Shown here: one piece after another, positions 5,243 through 10,893 of the stretch
Layout of the letters: the number at the start of each line of letters is the position of its first letter
How positions within the stretch are numbered: the stretch's first letter is position 1
Assembly: GCA_964387625.1 (NCBI GenBank)
Contig: CAYLWN010000025.1
Location: 1-13,307 of the forward strand
DNA: 13,307 bases
Direction of reading: 5' to 3'
DNA from: CAYLWN01 sp964387625
GTDB taxonomy: Bacteria > Patescibacteriota > Microgenomatia > UBA10105
Notes under the pieces: generated by a model
The model's input: the letters and a program-made list of their open reading frames with translations, nothing else
Told to the model about the DNA's origin: nothing
Database searches by the model: none
Made by a program: the position numbers and the translations under genes

Positions 5243-8149
5243 TTAAATCACAAAATTGATCAATTTTTTTGGCACAAAAATGGTCTTTTTAATTTGGGCT
5301 TTGCCAAGCCATTTGGATATTTTAGCACTACTTAATGCTAACTGCTCAACTTCTTTTTGCAAATTAGCAGTTTGGCTTGATATGTCAATCAAATCCCTAG
5401 TTTTACCATTTATCTGAATAATGATTTTTAAAGTATTTTCAATCAATATTTTCTCATCAAATTTTGGCCAATTAGCTTGATGCACCGACCTAAAACCACT
5501 TTGATTTTCTGCGAACTGTGAACTGCGAACTACTAACTTTTGATACAAATCCTCTGTCATGTATGGTGCAAACGGTGCTAACAGTTTTATGAAGTCTTTT
5601 GCTATATTCTGATCTATTTGTTCTGGATGATCCATCCACCAGTTAGTAAATTCCATCATTTTGGCAATTGAGGTATTAAACCGTAAATTTTCAAGTTCTT
5701 GGGTTACAAATTTGATTAACGCATTTATTTGTTTTTGGGCTTCCTGACTATCTGTAATAGATTTTTCTTTTTGTAGATTAGCAACTTCGCTTACCAATCG
5801 CCACACCCTGGATAACCATTTATACATTCCGGCAATGCCTGTGTCTCTGAAGTCTCCACCTGAGTTAAAAGGACCTAAAAACATCAAATAGGTTCTAAGT
5901 GTATCAGCTCCATAAAGATTTATGTATTCATCCGGTACAACTACATTTCCCTTGCTTTTACTCATTTTATTTCCATCTTTGATGATCAGTCCATGCGCGT
6001 AAAACCTGATAAACGGTTCATTGTCAATAAAATCATCAGACTTACTGGGTTGTCTGACTTTTAGAAGTCCCCAATCAATCAAAGCCATATACACAAAACG
6101 GGTATATAAAAGATGTAATACTGTATGCTCTGCTCCGCCAATATATGAATCAATTGGAAGTATTTTTTGAGTAATTTCATTATCCCAAGGTAGTAATTCT
6201 CCATTGTCATTGCAAACCGAAGTAGAACTGGGTGCGGTAATCTTCTTATCCTGACCTGTGACACAAACCATAGCATCTCCCAATTTGTCTAATTGGTCAA
6301 ATTTGACTAATTTGGATTTAATCTCACGTTCTACAAACGGATACCTCAAGTAATACCACGAACTATCTAAAAATGTATCACACACATCTGTTTCCCGTAC
6401 AGCTTTACCTCCACAATTTGGACAAGTGGTATTATAAAATTCAGGATGTCCTGCCAAAGGTCCTCTGCCTGTTCCAGTAGGCCGCCAATCTGCAACATCC
6501 GGAAGTAATACTGGTAATTGATCCTCCGGAACCGGGAACCAACCCACATTGCTATGTGGAGAACTCAAATCCCAATGACCAGAACTCAAATTTTTAGTTT
6601 TTAAGTTTTCCTTGTTGGACATTGAGTTCTGAGTTCTGAGTTCTGTATTATCATCCTTTTTTGCACATTTCTCACAATAAATCATGGGAATTGGAGCGCC
6701 CCAATAACGTTGCCGAGAAATCAGCCAATCACGAAGATGATAATGAATTTCTTTTTTTCCAATATTATTTTTAATAATAAGCTCTTCCAATTTTTTCTTA
6801 GCTTCTGTGCTTGTAAGACCATTCAACCTATCGGAATTGAATAATACTGACTTATCTGCAAATTCATTTTTAATTTCTCCATAATCCCAGAATCCATCCG
6901 TCTCCACTTTTACTGTATTTTGATACTCTTTAATAGGTTTAATTACAGCAACTATAGGTAAATTATATTGTTTAGCAAAGTCGTGATCCCTTTTATCATG
7001 AGCTGGAACACTCATAATTGCCCCAGTTCCATATTCCATTAATACATAATCTGCAATCCATAACGGAACAGACCTGTTGTTAATGGGGTTTATTAAATAC
7101 AATCCTGTAAATATTCCGGATTTTTCTTTGTTTAATATTTCTTTTGTATCTTTTTGATGATCTTTTATATATTTTAAAACACTTTGTTTATATTCAATTG
7201 GAAACTCTAATTGTTTTAATAAAGCATGTTTCGGAGACAAAACCATAAAAGTCACTCCATAAATAGTATCAATAGCTGTTGTATAAACTTTGACTTTTAT
7301 ACTTTTATCCTGAGCGGAGTCGAAGGATTGATTTTTAAATTCGATCTGAACGCCTTCAGATCGCCCTATCCACTTTTGTTGACCTATTTTGACCTTGTCT
7401 GACCAATTAAATTGTGGTTTACATGTGTTCTGTAATAGTTTTTCTGCATACTGTGTAATTTTGAAAAACCACTGTTCCAACTCTTTCATGACTACTTCAG
7501 TCCCACATCTCTCACATACATTAATATCTTCATTTTTAATATTTGATTTGTGTTTTTGATATTTGATATTTGATATTTGATTTTGTTTTATCACCTGTTC
7601 ATCAGCAAGTACTGTTTTACATGACGGACAATAGTTAACTGAGGCTTTGGCCCGGTAAGCAAGCCCGTGTTTAAACATTTGTACAAATAACCACTGTGTC
7701 CATCTATAATAATCTGGATCATAAGTTTCCAATGTCCGCTCCCAATCAAAACTATTTCCAATTGCCCTCAACTGTTTATAAAAATTCTTTTGCGAAATTT
7801 GTGCCTGAACTTGAGGATGCTTATTGACTTTTAAGGCATAATTTTCACTGTGGATGCCAAATCCATCCAGTCCAATAGGTTCAAATACATCAAAACCGCT
7901 CATTCTTTTAAATCTGCCTGTCACATCAACCCCGGTGAATGCATACATATTCCCCACATGCAATCCTTCTGCTGACGGATATGGAAACATCATTAAATTA
8001 TAGTAAGGCCTGCCCTCCGAAGCTTTAGCGAAGGAAGGGTTTTTATAAGAATCGAAATCAGGAGAATAGATTCTCTCTTTTTCCCACTTTTCCTGCCACT
8101 TTTTGGCAAATTCCTGTGGTTTAAAACGATTTGGTATTGGGCTGTTCAT
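5243..8149 (-). CDS. leuS: Leucyl-tRNA synthetase with repeat-derived insertions
   Basis: This 968-residue class I synthetase charges tRNA-Leu in the cytoplasm. The HIGH-type motif is at 56-67 (PYPSAEGLHVGN, with Asn in place of the last His) and KMSKS at 728-732. The CP1 editing domain is present, with TTAIDT at 290-295 where TTRPDT is usual, and the conserved VPAHDKRD at 381-388. Two zinc-ribbon-like Cys clusters occur (174/177 with 212/215, and 577/580). E. coli LeuRS has 860 residues; the excess comes from segments that look like repeats translated in frame: SFAKASEGR (39-47), about 188-208, FDSAQD (276-281), about 496-534, about 630-650 and about 875-886. Most seem to fall in surface loops between conserved blocks. 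The ATG has no Shine-Dalgarno; a strong promoter lies at 8252-8225. Confidence 0.96.
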   Translation of the reverse strand: MNSPIPNRFKPQEFAKKWQEKWEKERIYSPDFDSYKNPSFAKASEGRPYYNLMMFPYPSAEGLHVGNMYAFTGVDVTGRFKRMSGFDVFEPIGLDGFGIHSENYALKVNKHPQVQAQISQKNFYKQLRAIGNSFDWERTLETYDPDYYRWTQWLFVQMFKHGLAYRAKASVNYCPSCKTVLADEQVIKQNQISNIKYQKHKSNIKNEDINVCERCGTEVVMKELEQWFFKITQYAEKLLQNTCKPQFNWSDKVKIGQQKWIGRSEGVQIEFKNQSFDSAQDKSIKVKVYTTAIDTIYGVTFMVLSPKHALLKQLEFPIEYKQSVLKYIKDHQKDTKEILNKEKSGIFTGLYLINPINNRSVPLWIADYVLMEYGTGAIMSVPAHDKRDHDFAKQYNLPIVAVIKPIKEYQNTVKVETDGFWDYGEIKNEFADKSVLFNSDRLNGLTSTEAKKKLEELIIKNNIGKKEIHYHLRDWLISRQRYWGAPIPMIYCEKCAKKDDNTELRTQNSMSNKENLKTKNLSSGHWDLSSPHSNVGWFPVPEDQLPVLLPDVADWRPTGTGRGPLAGHPEFYNTTCPNCGGKAVRETDVCDTFLDSSWYYLRYPFVEREIKSKLVKFDQLDKLGDAMVCVTGQDKKITAPSSTSVCNDNGELLPWDNEITQKILPIDSYIGGAEHTVLHLLYTRFVYMALIDWGLLKVRQPSKSDDFIDNEPFIRFYAHGLIIKDGNKMSKSKGNVVVPDEYINLYGADTLRTYLMFLGPFNSGGDFRDTGIAGMYKWLSRVWRLVSEVANLQKEKSITDSQEAQKQINALIKFVTQELENLRFNTSIAKMMEFTNWWMDHPEQIDQNIAKDFIKLLAPFAPYMTEDLYQKLVVRSSQFAENQSGFRSVHQANWPKFDEKILIENTLKIIIQINGKTRDLIDISSQTANLQKEVEQLALSSAKISKWLGKAQIKKTIFVPKKLINFVI
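5511..5531 (-). repeat. 21-bp (3 x 7) tandem repeat translated in leuS
   Basis: GCGAACT, GTGAACT and GCGAACT form three 7-bp units inside the coding frame, encoding part of VVRSSQFAEN (residues 873-882). Twenty-one bases add exactly seven codons and keep the frame. Confidence 0.65.
6200..6262 (-). repeat. Probable degenerate repeat insertion in leuS
   Basis: Residues 630-650 (VTGQDKKITAPSS, then VCNDNG) lie between the zinc/catalytic block and LPIDSYIGGAEH, where other LeuRS are shorter. The DNA (GTCATTGCAAACCGAAG, then GGTAATCTTC) resembles the CATTGCGAGCGAAG..GCAATC repeat that I recall from CPR genomes. The match is degenerate. Confidence 0.4.
6624..6644 (-). repeat. 21-bp (3 x 7) tandem repeat translated in leuS
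   Basis: Three exact GAGTTCT units. They encode TELRTQNS (502-509) within a roughly 39-residue low-complexity insert (about 496-534) between IPMIYCEKC and GWFPVPEDQLPV, where LeuRS is normally contiguous. Confidence 0.75.
7308..7327 (-). repeat. 20-bp palindrome translated in leuS (FDSAQD insert)
   Basis: TCCTGAGCGGAGTCGAAGGA is one base different from the intergenic palindrome at 8348-8367. It encodes SFDSAQD in the editing domain, between VQIEF and IKVKVYTT. Confidence 0.8.
7558..7585 (-). repeat. 7-bp tandem repeat translated in leuS
   Basis: GATATTT occurs three times, followed by GATTTTG, with degenerate units back to about 7538. It encodes the Asn/Ile/Lys-rich segment at about 188-208 (KQNQISNIKYQKHKSNIK), which separates the two Cys pairs of a zinc-binding knuckle. 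Confidence 0.75.
8013..8039 (-). repeat. Palindrome translated in leuS (SFAKASEG insert)
   Basis: CCCTCCGAAGC followed by TTTAGCGAAGGAAGGG is an imperfect palindrome centred near 8026. It encodes SFAKASEGR just before the PYYNLMMFPYP block that holds the HIGH-type motif. Confidence 0.75.
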
Positions 8150-8159
8150 AATTTATTAT

Positions 8160-8195
8160 CTTAAGTCACTTAAGTTTCTTAAGTCCCTTAAGTCT
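8160..8195. repeat. 9-bp tandem array upstream of leuS
   Basis: CTTAAGTCA, CTTAAGTTT, CTTAAGTCC and CTTAAGTCT are four 9-bp units in the leuS leader, 10-46 bases upstream of the ATG. Each contains the palindrome CTTAAG. Confidence 0.75.
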
Positions 8196-8224
8196 TTTAT
8201 AATTTTACCAAAATAACTTTGATA

Positions 8225-8252
8225 ATCATATCATGCATATTTTCACTGTCAA
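8225..8252 (-). promoter_or_regulatory. Putative sigma-70 promoter of leuS
   Basis: On the minus strand TTGACA (8252-8247), a 16-base spacer ending in TGA, then TATGAT (8230-8225), an extended -10. It would give a leader of about 70 bases that contains the 9-bp array. Confidence 0.65.
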
Positions 8253-8347
8253 ACCAATCAATATTTGCTTAACAGATCAAGCTCAAATCCATTTAGCAGT
8301 TCGGCAGGCTCAGTGCTAACATCTAAGGCTAAACTTTATAAAATATT

Positions 8348-8367
8348 TCCTGAGCGAAGTCGAAGGA
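8348..8367. repeat. 20-bp mini-palindrome, intergenic
   Basis: TCCTGAGCGAAGTCGAAGGA, the intact form of the family seen in leuS (7308-7327) and split at 1040-1080. The fragment TTCGGCAGGCTCAG at about 8300 looks related. Confidence 0.6.
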
Positions 8368-8377
8368 TTTCATTTTT

Positions 8378-8407
8378 TTTTAGAATTTTTCACCAAAAAT
8401 TCTAAAA
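8378..8407. repeat. AT-rich 13-bp inverted repeat
   Basis: TTTTAGAATTTTT (8378-8390) and AAAAATTCTAAAA (8395-8407) are perfect arms around the loop CACC. It lies between the zinc-ribbon gene end and the leuS promoter. It has no GC-rich stem, so its role is uncertain. Confidence 0.5.
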
Positions 8408-8443
8408 ACCATATCTTTTTACTGACTATATATATCAAGATAC

Positions 8444-8476
8444 CAAAATCCCCCGCTTTTTTATAAGCGAGGGATT
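8444..8476 (-). terminator. Candidate terminator after the zinc-ribbon gene
   Basis: AATCCC (8447-8452) pairs with GGGATT (8471-8476) and CGCTT (8454-8458) with AAGCG (8465-8469), with one mismatch between. On the minus strand a short T run follows. It lies 34 bases after the zinc-ribbon stop. The rest of the 8150-8509 gap holds the repeats and the promoter listed separately. Confidence 0.5.
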
Positions 8477-8509
8477 ATTTGGAAATAATTTTTAAATTAA
8501 TTTAAAAAT

Positions 8510-8788
8510 TTAGGCTCCTGCCTGTCTGTTTGCGCGGAAACAATCGTTACAATACACTGGTCTGTCACCCTTTGGTTCAAATGGTACTTGGGCATCTTTA
8601 CCGCATTGTGCACATTTTACTGTGAACATTTTGCGTGTAGACATAAATGATTGTTTTTTTAATTTCCGACAATCTGGACAACGACTTGGAGGATTTGTAA
8701 ATCCTTTCTGTTGGTAGAACTCTTGTTCTCCTGCTGTCCATACAAATGGCTTACCGCAATCGCGGCAAGTTAAATTTTGGTCTTGCAT
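8510..8788 (-). CDS. Small double zinc-ribbon protein
   Basis: This 92-residue protein has two four-cysteine ribbons: C8/C11 with C37/C40 (CRDCGKPFVWTAGEQEFY, then CPDC) and C59/C62 with C80/C83 (CAQCG, then VYCNDC). The first matches the probable zinc-ribbon family whose signature is TCxDCGxxFxFTAGEQEFY; the second matches the CxxC..F.P..DRPVYC.xC ribbon often found with it in CPR and related bacteria. The function is unknown; nucleic-acid or ribosome binding is a guess from the fold and the basic middle (RKLKKQ). There is no Shine-Dalgarno at the ATG. A perfect AGGAGGTGA lies 90 bases upstream behind a strong hairpin (8878-8938), with a 7-bp array between it and the ATG. Confidence 0.88.
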   Translation of the reverse strand: MQDQNLTCRDCGKPFVWTAGEQEFYQQKGFTNPPSRCPDCRKLKKQSFMSTRKMFTVKCAQCGKDAQVPFEPKGDRPVYCNDCFRANRQAGA

Positions 8789-8833
8789 GTTTTTTTGAAA
8801 GTAAGAATGAAGCTGAAATAAGTTTACAGTAAT

Positions 8834-8868
8834 CTGAATTCTTAAATCTTAAATCTTAATTCTTAATT
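8834..8868. repeat. 7-bp tandem array in zinc-ribbon leader
   Basis: CTGAATT, CTTAAAT, CTTAAAT, CTTAATT and CTTAATT lie between a consensus Shine-Dalgarno (8886-8878, minus strand) and the ATG at 8788. Confidence 0.7.
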
Positions 8869-8877
8869 CTTTTTGTT

Positions 8878-8938
8878 TCACCTCCTCTGGTTTATAGATT
8901 CCCAGATTCCGATTAACGATCTGGGAAATAAACCAGAG
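8878..8938 (-). promoter_or_regulatory. Leader hairpin followed by a consensus Shine-Dalgarno
   Basis: An 11-bp stem (CTCTGGTTTAT 8885-8895 with ATAAACCAGAG 8928-8938) continues, past a 3-base bulge, into a 9-bp stem (TTCCCAGAT 8899-8907 with ATCTGGGAA 8919-8927) with an 11-base loop. On the minus strand AGGAGGTGA (8886-8878) begins within the last bases of the hairpin. No start codon lies at normal spacing. It may control the zinc-ribbon gene, or be the displaced ribosome site of that gene. Confidence 0.55.
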
Positions 8939-8972
8939 TCGACTAAATCAGGAAAGATCTTGGGTTATAGGT

Positions 8973-8981
8973 AGTATAACA
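8973..8981 (-). promoter_or_regulatory. Possible extended -10 promoter of the zinc-ribbon gene
   Basis: TGTTATACT on the minus strand (8981-8973) is an extended -10 without a good -35. Transcription would begin near 8966, just ahead of the leader hairpin. Confidence 0.4.
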
Positions 8982-9074
8982 GAAACGCAAGTAAATACCT
9001 AATCTGAGGCTAAATCAAGGCTATTTTACCGTCTTACTGTCTTTTCGTCTTAAATCTTACTGACTAATTGATTG

Positions 9075-9145
9075 TGGACCCGAGGGGAATCGAACCCCTT
9101 TTTGAACTATGCCATAGTTCCGTACTACCGGTATACGACGGGCCC
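9075..9145 (-). tRNA. tRNA-Ala (GGC)
   Basis: This 71-base cloverleaf has acceptor GGGCCCG with CGGGTCC, D stem GTAT/GTAC with GG in the loop, anticodon stem GAACT/AGTTC with loop ATGGCAT (anticodon GGC at 9113-9111), T arm AGGGG-TTCGATT-CCCCT and discriminator A. The G3:U70 pair, the identity signal for alanine, is present. CCA is not encoded. It reads GCC and GCU codons. Confidence 0.93.
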
Positions 9146-9161
9146 GTTAGAAATCCATTCT

Positions 9162-9233
9162 ACCAAATTAGACTAATTAGTCCAAGAAGGTCCATTAGTC
9201 AAATTTGACCAATTAGTCTAATTAGACTAATTT
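9162..9233. repeat. 9-bp tandem array between tRNA genes (8 units)
   Basis: Eight consecutive 9-bp units of the form GNCNAATTA, for example GACTAATTA, GTCAAATTT, GACCAATTA, GTCTAATTA and GACTAATTT. The same unit type recurs at 10857-10892. Confidence 0.75.
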
Positions 9234-9243
9234 TTATTTATGG

Positions 9244-9325
9244 GTGGACCTAGTCAGAATCCCCGCCTGCCAGCGCTTTGCGCAAGCAATGCGGGCAGGG
9301 AACTGACGGTTATCAAGTGGACCTA
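9244..9325. repeat. Mini-palindrome flanked by direct repeats of a tRNA 3' end
   Basis: GTGGACCTA occurs at 9244-9252 and again at 9317-9325, where it is the 3' terminus of tRNA-Ala(CGC). Between them, inside GTCAG/CTGAC arms (9253-9257, 9303-9307), is the GC-rich palindrome 9261-9300 (CCCCGCCTGCC, then GGCAGGG). That palindrome is related to the core of copy f. The layout resembles a small insertion with a 9-bp target duplication. Confidence 0.6.
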
Positions 9326-9388
9326 CCGAGAATTGAACTCGGATCTCTGCAATGCGAATGCAGTATTCTACCGTTAAACTACAGGCCC
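9318..9388 (-). tRNA. tRNA-Ala (CGC)
   Basis: This 71-base cloverleaf has acceptor GGGCCTG with TAGGTCC (G3:U70 present), D arm GTTT-AACGGTA-GAAT, anticodon stem CTGCA/TGCAG with loop TTCGCAT (anticodon CGC at 9355-9353), T arm CCGAG-TTCAATT-CTCGG and discriminator A. CCA is not encoded. It reads the GCG codon and is the first of a tandem Ala pair, 172 bases upstream of the GGC gene. Confidence 0.92.
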
Positions 9389-9395
9389 TTCATAA

Positions 9396-9435
9396 CCAAC
9401 TAATTATCCAATAATCCAATCAACTAATCAACTAA
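9396..9435. repeat. 8-bp tandem array at tRNA promoter
   Basis: CCAACTAA, TTATCCAA, TAATCCAA, TCAACTAA, TCAACTAA: five 8-bp units. The putative tRNA promoter elements are made from this array. Confidence 0.65.
9403..9431 (-). promoter_or_regulatory. Possible promoter of the tRNA-Ala pair
   Basis: On the minus strand TTGATT (9431-9426), 17 bases, then GATAAT (9408-9403). Transcription would start a few bases before the first tRNA. Confidence 0.4.
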
Positions 9436-9455
9436 AATTGATATGAGTAATAAAT

Positions 9456-9618
9456 AACCCTTGAAGCGTTTTGCATAATTTTTCTTATAAGTGATAAAAG
9501 TGCGGAGACGGCCAACTGGTCCGAGGTTCCGCCTGATTATCACGTAGTTAGAAAAATTGCAAAACCTTCACGGGTTTGTATTCTTTGGTTACTTTCTTCG
9601 GACAAGCAAGAAAGTAAC
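9456..9618 (+). repeat. Large palindromic element, copy d (cleanest copy)
   Basis: The left arm AACCCTTGAAGCGTTTTGC (9456-9474) pairs with GCAAAACCTTCACGGGTTT (9559-9577). Nested stems are AATTTTTCT (9477-9485) with AGAAAAATT (9550-9558), GTGATAA (9491-9497) with TTATCAC (9537-9543), and GCGGA (9502-9506) with TCCGC (9528-9532). A CGG/CCG pair closes the variable loop. The end hairpin is GTTACTTTCTT (9588-9598) with AAGAAAGTAAC (9608-9618). No mini-palindrome insertion is present, so this copy shows the basic plan. It ends 43 bases from the M23 gene stop. AAGTAAATTTTATCTGCGAG (9628-9647) beside it recurs, slightly altered, in copy e. Confidence 0.82.
9550..9577 (-). terminator. Terminator-like hairpin in copy d, downstream of the M23 gene
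   Basis: On the minus strand AAACC and GGTTT (9577-9573, 9566-9562) enclose a six-base loop and are followed by TGCAATTTTTCT. It is weaker than the equivalents in copies a and c because of the A-for-G change. Confidence 0.35.
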
Positions 9619-9660
9619 AAATTGACAAGTAAATTTTATCTGCGAGCTTAAAGGAAAATT

Positions 9661-10743
9661 TTATTTTAAAAAACCCAGCGGATTTAGAAGCGTTCCATTT
9701 TTTCTGATTTCAAAATGCAGATGCGAACCGGATGAATTTCCAGTTGAACCCATCTTACCAATTACAGATGCCTTAGAAACTGCTTGACCGGGACTCACAA
9801 AAATTTCCGACATATGTCCATAAAGAGTTTGATAACCATTACCATGATCAATTATCACATGATGTCCATATCCATATCTTCCATATTCAACCAGAATAAC
9901 CTTTCCTGCATCAGCTGCCATAATTGGCGGTAAACTGGAATTAGCAATATCTACAGCCATATGATATGAAACTGGCCTTTGGGTAATTGCTCCTTGAGTC
10001 GGCCACATAAATAATCCGGAACCCGGGATCGTACCCACTTGAGCAATAGTCATCGGACTATATACTGGAGCTGCCTCTGGCATAACACCGTTTGGTACCA
10101 CTAAAGTCTGACCGGCAACCAAAGCAAAAGTATCTAAATCAGCATAATCATTAAACGGATAGTTAAGAATTTGCTGCGGATCAGTTTTATATTTTTTAGC
10201 AATTGAATAAATCGTTTCGCCTTTTTGAACTTTGATAACCATCCCGGTTACCGGTGGAATAGAAATTTCTTGACCTATGGTCAGTTTTTCACCTTTAATA
10301 GATGCATTAGCCCACTTGAGCGTATCTACTGTTACGTCAAATTTTTCTGCAATTTTGGCTAAAGTATCTCCATCTTCAACTTTATAAGCAATTATTGTAT
10401 CCCGCGGTTTTTCACTCACCTGAGTCAAAGTTTCCTGATTATCAAGCGTAGTTAGTATGGCTGATGAGGGTGTGTAATTTTGCAAAACATCTGCTGCTGC
10501 TTGTGTAGGATAAGTATTAATAATTACCGGCAATGCCACAATACCTACTATAATAATGATCATGACAGACGTATGCAAAAATGGCCGTTGGTAAGTACCT
10601 CTTTTGGCAATTAGTAAATCTACCAGAATATCTTTATTGGTTTCAAATATTATCCACCAGCGGTTTAATTTTTTTTTGGCGTATCGGTAGAAATATTTAC
10701 AAAAATCAATGAAATCTTTGATGGTCACGCGGAGATTATCCAT
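9661..10743 (-). CDS. Membrane-anchored LysM / M23 peptidoglycan endopeptidase
   Basis: From the ATG at 10743 (MDNLRVTIKDF) the protein has 360 residues; an in-frame TTG at 10779 would add 12. A basic cytoplasmic segment precedes one membrane helix (about 58-77, rich in Ile/Val). Two LysM domains follow at about 119-164 (YKVEDGDTLAKIAEKF) and 169-217 (IKVQKGETIYSIAKKY). The C-terminal M23 zinc peptidase has HMAVD (261-265), YGHM (308-311) and HLHFE (341-345). It should sit outside the membrane, bind peptidoglycan and cut peptide cross-links in growth or division. All metal ligands seem present, so it is probably active. No Shine-Dalgarno is visible at either start. The gene lies 150 bases after rho and may be read from the rho transcript; repeat copy d follows its stop. 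Confidence 0.9.
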   Translation of the reverse strand: MDNLRVTIKDFIDFCKYFYRYAKKKLNRWWIIFETNKDILVDLLIAKRGTYQRPFLHTSVMIIIIVGIVALPVIINTYPTQAAADVLQNYTPSSAILTTLDNQETLTQVSEKPRDTIIAYKVEDGDTLAKIAEKFDVTVDTLKWANASIKGEKLTIGQEISIPPVTGMVIKVQKGETIYSIAKKYKTDPQQILNYPFNDYADLDTFALVAGQTLVVPNGVMPEAAPVYSPMTIAQVGTIPGSGLFMWPTQGAITQRPVSYHMAVDIANSSLPPIMAADAGKVILVEYGRYGYGHHVIIDHGNGYQTLYGHMSEIFVSPGQAVSKASVIGKMGSTGNSSGSHLHFEIRKNGTLLNPLGFLK

Positions 10744-10856
10744 GTAAATCAAGTTAACAAAGTTTGCTTCTCTTGTCAAAGGGTCCGAATATATACAAAC
10801 TATATCAACTGAATTTGATTTTTAAAAATGTACCCTATAGTTTGAAGCTGTGGGAA

Positions 10857-10892
10857 ATCAAATTAGTCTAATTAGACAAATTTGACTAATTT
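10857..10892. repeat. 9-bp tandem array after rho
   Basis: ATCAAATTA, GTCTAATTA, GACAAATTT and GACTAATTT are four 9-bp units ending one base before the rho stop codon. They are of the same unit type as the array at 9162-9233. Confidence 0.75.
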
Positions 10893-10893
10893 C

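Noticed and set aside
6079..6549. Frames of 65 and 60 codons inside leuS
   Set aside because: Alternative frames of leuS; their length reflects low stop density, not coding.
5243..8149. Frameshift or sequencing error as the cause of the extra leuS segments
   Set aside because: The frame stays open for 968 codons with all motifs in order, and the extra segments match repeats seen elsewhere, so in-frame insertion explains them better.
8878..8886. Plus-strand TCACCTCCT as the 3' end of a 16S rRNA gene
   Set aside because: Only this nonamer matches; the preceding 16S helix and GGCTGGA sequence are absent.
10744..10779. TTG start 12 codons upstream in the M23 gene, or TTGACA there as its promoter
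   Set aside because: No ribosome site supports the TTG, the ATG at 10743 gives a normal N-terminus, and no good -10 follows the TTGACA at 17 bases.
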